NCBI RefSeq assembly: GCF_035961655.1
Contig: NZ_CP108393.1
Coordinates: forward strand, 5,751,001-5,815,000
Direction of reading: 5' to 3'
From: Streptomyces sp. NBC_01317
GTDB lineage: Bacteria; Actinomycetota; Actinomycetes; Streptomycetales; Streptomycetaceae
Length of the DNA: 64,000 nt
The notes under the pieces are model-generated. The model did not search any database. It was not told where the DNA came from and saw only the letters and a list, made by a program, of their open reading frames with translations. Shown one piece after another: positions 57,864-64,000 of this stretch (position 1 is the first letter of the stretch; each line of letters opens with the position of its first letter). Position numbers and translations under genes: made by a program.

Positions 57864-59795
57864 TCAGTCGACCTCGGCGACCGCCTGCGCGAACTGCGAC
57901 GCGTACAGCCGCGCGTACGCCCCGTCCGCCGCCAGCAGTTCCTCGTGTGTGCCCTGTTCGACGATGGAGCCGTTTTCCATCACGAGGATGACGTCGGCGT
58001 CACGGATCGTGGAGAGCCGGTGCGCGATCACGAAGCTCGTACGGCCGTGGGCGAGGCGCGCCATCGCCCGCTGGATGAGGACCTCCGTGCGGGTGTCGAC
58101 CGAGCTGGTCGCCTCGTCCAGCACGAGGATCACCGGGTCGGACAGGAACGCCCGCGCGATGGTGATCAGTTGCTTCTCGCCGGCGCTGACGCCCGTACCG
58201 TCGTCGTCGATGACGGTGTCGTACCCGTCGGGCAGCGTGCGGACGAACCGGTCCGCGTGCGCGGCCCGCGCGGCCTCCTCGACCTCCTCGCGCGTGACCT
58301 CACGGGAGGACCCGTACGCGATGTTGTCGGCGATGCTCCCGCCGAACAGCCACGTGTCCTGGAGGACCATGCCTATCCCGGAGCGCAGCTGCTCCCGGGA
58401 CATCCGCGCCACATCCACCCCGTCGAGGGTGATCCGCCCACCGGTGACCTCGTAGAACCGCATCAGCAGATTCACCAGCGTGGTCTTGCCCGCACCCGTC
58501 GGCCCCACGATCGCGACCGTCTGCCCCGGTTCCACCGACAGCGACAGATCCTCGATCAGCGGCTTCTCGGGGTCGTACCGGAAGGACACGTGCTCCAGCG
58601 CCACCCGGCCCTGCGACTCCTTCCGCAGCCGCTCCACGGCCGGGGTGTCGGCCTCCTGCTCCGGCGCGTCCAGCAGGTCGAAGATCCGCTCGGCCGACGC
58701 GACCCCGGACTGCACCAGGTTCGCCATCGACGCGACCTGCGTCAGCGGCATCGAGAACTGCCGCGAGTACTGGATGAACGCCTGTACGTCCCCGATCGAC
58801 AGGGTGCCGGAGGCGACCCGCAGCCCGCCGACGACCGCGATCAGCACATAGTTCAGGTTCGAGATGAAGAGCATCAGCGGCTGCATGATCCCGCTGTTGA
58901 ACTGCGCCTTGAACCCGGCCTCGTAGAGCTTGTCGTTCTCTTCGCGGAACGCCTCCGCGGACTGTTCGGCGCGCCCGAAGACCTTCACCAGCGCGTGGCC
59001 GGTGTACATCTCCTCGATGTGCGCGTTCAGCGTGCCCGTGACCTTCCACTGCTGCACGAAGTGCGGCTGCGACCGCTTGCCGATCCGCGTCGCCACGAAG
59101 ATCGACACCGGTACGGTCACCAGCGCCACCAGGGCCAGCAGCGGCGAGATCCAGAACATCATCCCCAGCACGCCGACGATCGTCAGCACGGAGTTGATGA
59201 GCTGCCCCATCGTCTGCTGCATGGTCTGCGAGATGTTGTCGACGTCGTTCGTCGCCCGGCTGAGCACCTCGCCGCGCGGCTGCTGGTCGAAGTACGACAG
59301 CGGCAGCCGCGACATCTTCGCCTGCACCGCCTCGCGCATCCGGAAGACCGTGCCGTTGATGACCCGGATCGAGAGGCGCGTGGACACCAGCATGAGCAGC
59401 CCGGCGCCCAGGTAGATCAGCAGCGTCACGAGCAGCACTTCGCCGATCGCGTCGAAGTCGATGCCGTGGCCCGGGGTGAAGTCCACCCCCGAGAGCAGGT
59501 CGGCGAGACCGTTGTCGCCCTTGTCCCGCAGCGAGTCGATGGCCTGCGCCTTGGTGGTGCCCTCCCGCATCTGCCCGCCGACCACCCCCGCGAAGATCAG
59601 GTCGGTGGCCCGGCCCAGGATCTTGGGCCCGGTCACCGAGAAGGCGACGCTCAGCACCCCGGCGCCGAGCATCCACCAGAGGGTGGTCCTCTCCACGGCG
59701 AGCAGCTTCAGCAGCCGCTTGCTCGATCCCTTGAAGTCCATGGACCGCTGCGTCGGGCCCGCGGCCATCATCATGCGTCCGCCAGGACCGCTCAT
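57864..59795 (-). CDS. ABC exporter, fused membrane and ATPase domains (subunit B)
   Basis: A 643-residue half-transporter. Six membrane helices occupy about residues 40-350 (for example LLVTLLIYLGAGLLMLVSTRL), and the ATPase domain 380-630: Walker A VGPTGAGKTTL, Q-loop VLQDTWLFGGSI, signature TGVSAGEKQLITIARAF, Walker B VILVLDEATSSVDTR, and H-loop FVIAHRLSTI. The signature reads VSAGEKQ in place of VSGGQ; with a normal Walker B glutamate. It shares a base with the end of the upstream exporter gene (TGATG), and the two very probably form a heterodimer, as with multidrug or lipid exporters. Confidence 0.93.
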   Translation of the reverse strand: MSGPGGRMMMAAGPTQRSMDFKGSSKRLLKLLAVERTTLWWMLGAGVLSVAFSVTGPKILGRATDLIFAGVVGGQMREGTTKAQAIDSLRDKGDNGLADLLSGVDFTPGHGIDFDAIGEVLLVTLLIYLGAGLLMLVSTRLSIRVINGTVFRMREAVQAKMSRLPLSYFDQQPRGEVLSRATNDVDNISQTMQQTMGQLINSVLTIVGVLGMMFWISPLLALVALVTVPVSIFVATRIGKRSQPHFVQQWKVTGTLNAHIEEMYTGHALVKVFGRAEQSAEAFREENDKLYEAGFKAQFNSGIMQPLMLFISNLNYVLIAVVGGLRVASGTLSIGDVQAFIQYSRQFSMPLTQVASMANLVQSGVASAERIFDLLDAPEQEADTPAVERLRKESQGRVALEHVSFRYDPEKPLIEDLSLSVEPGQTVAIVGPTGAGKTTLVNLLMRFYEVTGGRITLDGVDVARMSREQLRSGIGMVLQDTWLFGGSIADNIAYGSSREVTREEVEEAARAAHADRFVRTLPDGYDTVIDDDGTGVSAGEKQLITIARAFLSDPVILVLDEATSSVDTRTEVLIQRAMARLAHGRTSFVIAHRLSTIRDADVILVMENGSIVEQGTHEELLAADGAYARLYASQFAQAVAEVD

Positions 59796-61570
59796 CAGGC
59801 AGCCTCCGCCTCGGTCAGCTGGGAGAGAACGATCTCCCGGTATGTCTCGTTGCCCGCCATCAGCTCGTGGTGCCGGCCGCTGCCGACCACCCGGCCCTCG
59901 TCCAGGACGATGATCCGGTCCGCGTCACGGATGGTGGACACCCGCTGGGCGACGATCACGACCGTCGCCTCCGCGGTCTCCCGCGCGAGCGCGCGCCGCA
60001 GCGCCGCGTCGGTCGCGTAGTCCAGCGCCGAGAACGAGTCGTCGAACAGGTATATCTCCGGCCGCTGCACCAGCGTCCTGGCGATGGCCAGGCGTTGGCG
60101 CTGCCCGCCGGAGACGTTCGTACCGCCCTGGGATATCGCGGCGTTCAGGCCGCCCTCCAGCGCGGAGACGAAGTCCTTGGCCTGCGCCACCTCCAGCGCG
60201 TGCCACAGCTCCTCGTCGGTCGCGTCCGGCTTGCCGTACCGCAGGTTGGTCGCCACCGTCCCGGAGAAGAGGTACGGCTTCTGCGGGACCAGGCTCACGG
60301 TCTTCGCCAACAGCGCCGGATCGAGCCCGCGTACGTCCTGGCCGTCCACGAGCACCTCCCCGCCGGTGGTGTCGATCAGCCGGGGGACCAGGCTCAGCAG
60401 CGTCGACTTGCCGCTGCCCGTCGACCCGATGACGGCGGTCGTCTCGCCGGGGCGCGCCACCAGCGAGACGTCCCTCAGCACGGGCTCCTCGGCCCCGGGG
60501 AAGCGGAACTCCCCGCTCCGTACCTCCAGATGACCGTGCCGCCGCAGCTCCGTCACGGGAGCCTCCGGCGGTACGACGCTGGACCGCGTGTCCAGCACCT
60601 CCTCGATGCGCTCCGCGCACACCTCGGCGCGCGGCACCATCATGAACATGAAGGTGGCCATCATCACGGCCATCACGATCTGCATCAGATACGCGAGGAA
60701 CGCGGTCAGCGCGCCGATCTGCATCCCGCCGCTCTCGATGCGGTGCGCCCCGAACCAGACGACGGCGATCGACGAGACGTTGACGACCGTCATCACCGTC
60801 GGGAACATCAGCGCCATCAGCCGGCCGGTCGACAGCGCGACGTCGGTCAGCTCGGTGTTGGCTTCCCCGAAACGCTTCTTCTCGTAGTCGTCCCGGACGA
60901 ACGCCCTGATCACACGGTTGCCGGTGATCTGCTCGCGCAGAATCCGGTTCACCGAGTCCAGCCGGGTCTGCATGGTCCGGAAGAGCGGCCGCATCTTCCT
61001 GACGATGAGGCTCACCGAGATCCCGAGCACCGGCACGACGGCCAGCAGCACGGACGACAGCGGCACGTCCTGGCCGAGCGCCATGATGATGCCCCCGACA
61101 CACATGATGGGCGCCGACACCATCAGCGTGAACGACATCAGCGTCAGCATCTGGACCTGCTGCACGTCATTGGTGGTACGCGTGATCAGCGACGGGGCCC
61201 CGAACTGCCCGACCTCGCGGGCGGAGAAGCTCTGCACCCGCCCGAATACGGCGGCCCTGACGTCCCTGCCGAGCGCTGAGGCGGTACGGGCGCCGTAGTA
61301 GACCGCGCCGATGTTGCAGATCACCTGGCCGACGCTGACGGCGATCATGATCCCGCCGAAGCGCAGGATGTAGCCCGTGTCCCCCTTCACGACACCGTTG
61401 TCGATGATGTCCGCGTTGAGCGTGGGCAGATAGAGGGTGGCGACGGTCTGGAGCAGCTGGAGCGCGACCAGCAGACCTATCGCTCTTTTGTACGGGGCGA
61501 GATGGGTACGCAGGAGTCGTAGCAGCACGCGGAGTCTCTCGGGGTCGGCAAGATCGGGGGTCGGACCCAT
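59795..61570 (-). CDS. ABC exporter, fused membrane and ATPase domains (subunit A)
   Basis: A 591-residue half-transporter with six helices (first: AIGLLVALQLLQTVATLYLPTL) and an ATPase with Walker A IGSTGSGKSTL, signature TNVSGGQRQRLAIARTL and H-loop AQRVST. In Walker B the usual catalytic glutamate is replaced: IYLFDDSFSALD has Asp-Asp where Asp-Glu is expected, and the switch histidine reads AQRVST. Degenerate site residues in one half are typical of heterodimeric exporters, so this is the low-activity partner. No clear ribosome site at the ATG 61570. Substrate unknown. Confidence 0.93.
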   Translation of the reverse strand: MGPTPDLADPERLRVLLRLLRTHLAPYKRAIGLLVALQLLQTVATLYLPTLNADIIDNGVVKGDTGYILRFGGIMIAVSVGQVICNIGAVYYGARTASALGRDVRAAVFGRVQSFSAREVGQFGAPSLITRTTNDVQQVQMLTLMSFTLMVSAPIMCVGGIIMALGQDVPLSSVLLAVVPVLGISVSLIVRKMRPLFRTMQTRLDSVNRILREQITGNRVIRAFVRDDYEKKRFGEANTELTDVALSTGRLMALMFPTVMTVVNVSSIAVVWFGAHRIESGGMQIGALTAFLAYLMQIVMAVMMATFMFMMVPRAEVCAERIEEVLDTRSSVVPPEAPVTELRRHGHLEVRSGEFRFPGAEEPVLRDVSLVARPGETTAVIGSTGSGKSTLLSLVPRLIDTTGGEVLVDGQDVRGLDPALLAKTVSLVPQKPYLFSGTVATNLRYGKPDATDEELWHALEVAQAKDFVSALEGGLNAAISQGGTNVSGGQRQRLAIARTLVQRPEIYLFDDSFSALDYATDAALRRALARETAEATVVIVAQRVSTIRDADRIIVLDEGRVVGSGRHHELMAGNETYREIVLSQLTEAEAA

Positions 61571-61659
61571 CTTGCGACACCCGGGCGGCGGAACCGTATG
61601 GATTTACGTCCAAGGCCGGGTCAAGAAGCGCGCTGTACTGGGCGTGGGGCGCGCGGGCA

Positions 61660-61696
61660 GGCGCCAAGTGTGCGGTGTATCACACCTGGAGGCGCC
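61660..61696 (-). terminator. imperfect hairpin between kinase and ABC exporter genes
   Basis: GGCGCC at 61660-61665 and 61691-61696 flank an inner GTGTG (61668-61672)/CACAC (61681-61685) stem with an eight-base loop. It lies some 75 bases beyond the stop of the minus-strand kinase gene and may end its transcript. A GGTGT-ATC-ACACC dyad within it (61674-61686) could instead be a protein site. Confidence 0.4.
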
Positions 61697-61768
61697 GGGG
61701 CGCCGGTCCCGTACAACAGGGCCCCGCGACCCCCGTACAAGAACGGCCTTGCTGCTTCCCTACGTCCG

Positions 61769-63214
61769 TCACATCCCGGGGCCGAACGCCCCCGGATGGA
61801 TCTGCTCGCGCGTCGCCGCGTACTGCTGCCGTACGGCCGTCCCGACCGCCGCGTCCTCGCCCGGCTCGAAGACCTGCGCCGCCGCGCCCTGCCAGAGCGG
61901 CGGGGTGCGCGGGTCGAGCGTCCCCCGCGAGACCCCCAGCGCCCAGGCCGCCTGACGGGCCGCGCCGAGCGCGGTGTAGTCGGCGGGCTGCGGTACGACC
62001 ACCTGCGCCCCGAAGATCGCCGGAGCGGCGGCCTGTACGGCGGGCAGCTCGGCGGCAGCCCCCAGCAGGAACACCCGCCGGACCTCCACCCCACGCCCGC
62101 GCAGTACGTCCATCGCGTCGGCGAGCGAGCAGAGCATGCCCTCGAAGGCGGCCCGCGCCAGGTGTTCCGGCTTCATCGACTCGCGGCGCAGCCCGGTCAG
62201 CGTGCCCGCGGTGTGCGGGAGCTGGGGGGTCCGCTCGCCTTCCAGGTACGGGAGCATCACCAGCCCGGAGGCGCCGGGCGTGGACTTGAGCGCCAGGGCG
62301 GACAGCTCCGCGAGGTCGCCGGCGCCCACCATCTCCGCCGTGCCCCGCAGGGCCCGTACCGCGTTGAGCGTGTGGACGACCGGGAGGTGCATCCCCGTGG
62401 CGTCCGCGAACGACGTGATCATCCCGGACGGATCGGCCAGCGCCTCGTGGTGGACGGCCATCACGGACCCCGAGGCGCCCAGCGACACCACGGCGTCCCC
62501 GACCCCGACGCCCAGGCCGAAGGCGGCGGCCATGGTCTCGCCGGTGCCGGCGGAGATCAGGAGCCCCTCCGGGGTGGTGCCGGCGGAGTCGGCGGGGCCG
62601 AGCACCTCGGGGAGGGCGGCCTGATGGCCCAGGGCCAGCTCGACCAGATCGGGACGGTACGAACCGGTCCGCGCCGACCAGTAACCCGTCCCGGAGGCCG
62701 CGCCCCGGTCGGTGGTCCTGCGAGCCGGCCGGCCGAGGAGCTGCCAGACGAGCCAGTCGTGCGGCTGGAGGACCAGCGCGGTGCGCTGCGCCGCCTCCGG
62801 CTCGGCCCGTGCCATCCAGCGGAGCTTGGAGATCAGCTGCGCGTGCTGCGGTACGGACCCGACGGCCTCGGCCCACGCCTGTCTGCCGCCGAGGGCGTCG
62901 ACCAGGTCGGCGGCGGCGACCTGGGCGCGCTTGTCCTTGCTGAGCAGGGCGGGCCGTACGAGATTCCCCTGCCGGTCCAGCGCGACCATGCCGTGCTGCT
63001 GCGCGGCCACGCCGATGGCCTGGACCCCCTCCAGCAACCCGCCGGACGCGGCTTCGCCGAGCGACAGCAACCAGGCCTGCGGATCGACCTCGGTGGCCTT
63101 GGGTTCGACGGGATGCGCGGCGAAACCCTGGCGCAGCACGACGCCCGTGTCCGCGTCACAGACGACGATGCGTGTGAACCCGGACGAACTGTCCAACCCG
63201 GCGACTATTCCCAT
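61769..63214 (-). CDS. FGGY-family sugar kinase, xylulokinase-like
   Basis: A 481-residue carbohydrate kinase with the two actin-fold halves. The N-terminal phosphate loop is IVAGLDSSSGFTRIVVCDADTG; VAAQQHGMVALDRQG and the catalytic-aspartate region RRTTDRGAASGTGYWSART follow. The second half has LISAGTGETMAAAFGLG, VSLGASGSVMAVHH and VFLLGAAAELPAVQAAAPAIFG. It most resembles xylulokinase, but the substrate loop is not diagnostic. ATG at 63214. No sugar transporter or isomerase gene is nearby, so the pathway is not shown by context. Confidence 0.9.
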   Translation of the reverse strand: MGIVAGLDSSSGFTRIVVCDADTGVVLRQGFAAHPVEPKATEVDPQAWLLSLGEAASGGLLEGVQAIGVAAQQHGMVALDRQGNLVRPALLSKDKRAQVAAADLVDALGGRQAWAEAVGSVPQHAQLISKLRWMARAEPEAAQRTALVLQPHDWLVWQLLGRPARRTTDRGAASGTGYWSARTGSYRPDLVELALGHQAALPEVLGPADSAGTTPEGLLISAGTGETMAAAFGLGVGVGDAVVSLGASGSVMAVHHEALADPSGMITSFADATGMHLPVVHTLNAVRALRGTAEMVGAGDLAELSALALKSTPGASGLVMLPYLEGERTPQLPHTAGTLTGLRRESMKPEHLARAAFEGMLCSLADAMDVLRGRGVEVRRVFLLGAAAELPAVQAAAPAIFGAQVVVPQPADYTALGAARQAAWALGVSRGTLDPRTPPLWQGAAAQVFEPGEDAAVGTAVRQQYAATREQIHPGAFGPGM

Positions 63215-63275
63215 GGCACCCGATTCTGCCCCACGAGCACCGCTCGGGACGATCCCGGGACGTGCCGGGTATCGG

Positions 63276-63297
63276 GGGGCGGCCGGGGGACCGCCCC
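63276..63297 (-). terminator. short GC hairpin after the YtxH-like gene
   Basis: GGGGCGG (63276-63282) pairs with CCGCCCC (63291-63297) around an eight-base loop, 20 bases beyond the stop of the minus-strand gene at 63317. It is short and without a T-run, so the terminator call is moderate. Confidence 0.5.
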
Positions 63298-63316
63298 ACC
63301 CACGTCTCTCAGGTGC

Positions 63317-63646
63317 TCAGGTGGCGCTGCTACCCCAGTCGTCCTGCCCGCTCCCGTTCGCGCGGCCGTTCTGGCTGCGCTCCCGGAGCGAGCGCACGCG
63401 CGAGGCGACGGAGCCGGGCATCTTGTCCCCGACCTTGTCGCCGACGACGGCGCTGACCGAGTGGTACGCCTTGCCCGCGTACTCCCGCCCGACCGTGCTC
63501 GCGGTCTCGGCGGCGTTGCGTACGGCCGGGTTCTGCGACACCTGACGTGCCGACTTCTTGAGCTGCTCGTAGCGCTCGCGCCCGGCCCGCGTGCCGATCA
63601 CGTACCCGAGAGCCACTCCAGCGATGAACGTGAGGCGGTACCGCAT
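63317..63646 (-). CDS. YtxH-like small membrane-associated protein
   Basis: A 109-residue protein. The first 25 residues (MRYRLTFIAGVALGYVIGTRAGRERY) form a short membrane helix followed by the GTRAGRERYEQLKKSAR segment common to YtxH-like actinomycete proteins; the rest is helical and charged (AVRNAAETASTVGREYAGKAY). Function unknown; relatives are sometimes induced by stress. GGAAGG is well spaced for the ATG at 63646; a GTG nine bases earlier would overlap that site. It may be cotranscribed with the downstream kinase. Confidence 0.8.
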   Translation of the reverse strand: MRYRLTFIAGVALGYVIGTRAGRERYEQLKKSARQVSQNPAVRNAAETASTVGREYAGKAYHSVSAVVGDKVGDKMPGSVASRVRSLRERSQNGRANGSGQDDWGSSAT

Positions 63647-63856
63647 GGCTGCCACCCTTCCCTAGCGTCAAAGTCCCCAGCGTCGGACCGTCGGGCCCTG
63701 TCTACCGCGTACCCCGCCAGGACCGGGCATCACCCGACGTGACCCCGGGGATACCGATTGGCGGAGCACCCCCCTGCTTGCGCTAATGTATGTGTCGCAG
63801 CGAACGTGCGCCGCCCGGGACGCCCGGGGTAGGTGCGTTCGGTGCAAACACAGCAA

Positions 63857-63929
63857 TCCCCTGTAGCTCAATTGGCAGAGCAGCCGGCTGTTAACCGGCA
63901 GGTTACTGGTTCGAGTCCAGTCGGGGGAG
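63857..63929 (+). tRNA. tRNA-Asn (GTT anticodon)
   Basis: A 73-base cloverleaf. The acceptor stem TCCCCTG pairs with CGGGGGA, the D-arm is GCTC-AATTGGCA-GAGC, the anticodon arm GCCGG-CTGTTAA-CCGGC carries GTT, and the T-arm is ACTGG-TTCGAGT-CCAGT. The discriminator base is G; CCA is not encoded. A TTGGCG (63758) and TAATGT (63784) upstream may be its promoter, but their spacing is long. Confidence 0.95.
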
Positions 63930-63934
63930 CGCGA

Positions 63935-64000
63935 TCCCCTGTAGCTCAATTGGCAGAGCATTCGGCTGTTAACCGGAGGGTTGCTGGTTCGAGTCCAGCC
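63935..64000 (+). tRNA. tRNA-Asn (GTT anticodon), second copy, cut by window end
   Basis: A near-identical copy starts five bases after the first and runs off the right edge about seven bases short. The anticodon arm TTCGG-CTGTTAA-CCGGA and T-arm GCTGG-TTCGAGT-CCAGC differ from copy 1 by changes that largely preserve pairing, so both are functional in appearance. The short spacer implies one shared primary transcript. Confidence 0.92.

Noticed and set aside
1..64000. CRISPR arrays, insertion sequences, transposase or integrase genes, rRNA genes
   Set aside because: None seen. The short tandem repeats present are coding or phased repeats without CRISPR-type spacers, and no mobile-element enzyme was recognised.

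Overview
The window is chromosomal DNA of a high-GC actinomycete, almost certainly a Streptomyces. The evidence is strongly G/C-biased third codon positions, frequent GTG and TTG starts, several starts with no leader, rare TTA codons confined to a few regulatory or accessory genes, and Streptomyces-typical families (XRE/DUF5753 with DUF397, a class F-type sortase, an HrdA-type sigma factor next to dnaG). Gene order from dnaG and the HrdA-like sigma gene on the right to ppdK and dus on the left resembles, from memory, the SCO2465-SCO2496 part of the S. coelicolor core.

Region by region. 1-4 kb: a stress-flavoured accessory patch with a frameshifted hsp18-like pseudogene, an orphan SigB/SigF-family sigma factor, a long non-coding stretch with direct repeats and a 32-bp palindrome ahead of a small MerR/BldC-like regulator, and a crotonase. 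4-9.5 kb: two DHA2-type MFS exporters, one divergent from an XRE/MmyB regulator, then tRNA-dihydrouridine synthase. 9.5-16 kb: accessory genes: XRE-DUF5753/DUF397 pair, two tiny ORFs, a TPR-like protein, two GNAT proteins (one fused to an unknown domain) and a tandem-repeat, fibre-like protein with a TTA codon. 16-22 kb: a divergent GntR regulator and a five-gene ABC importer/HAD operon that looks like 2-aminoethylphosphonate or related uptake. 22-35 kb: ppdK, a winged-helix regulator, a Tat-exported PhoX-like protein, a TauE/SafE permease, a sortase with a likely wall-anchored neighbour, a class IV aminotransferase divergent from a SoxR-box-controlled FMN reductase, a methyltransferase and a DUF218 protein.

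35.3-48.2 kb: the most notable feature, a compact minus-strand operon of five overlapping genes: DUF4132-like protein, a 1683-residue protein of unknown function, a MoxR-type AAA+ ATPase, a DUF5682-VWA fusion and a SWIM zinc-finger protein. It carries the domain set of the poorly understood E. coli yehI/yehL/yehM/yehP/yehQ genes plus a giant extra component, and is the best candidate for an undescribed ATP-driven system.

48-64 kb: amino-acid permease, two minus-strand hypothetical genes, then core genes: dgt, ferredoxin reductase, dnaG, HrdA-like sigma factor, a heterodimeric ABC exporter pair, an FGGY sugar kinase, a YtxH-like protein and two tandem tRNA-Asn genes, the second cut by the window end. 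Several hairpin terminators separate these units.
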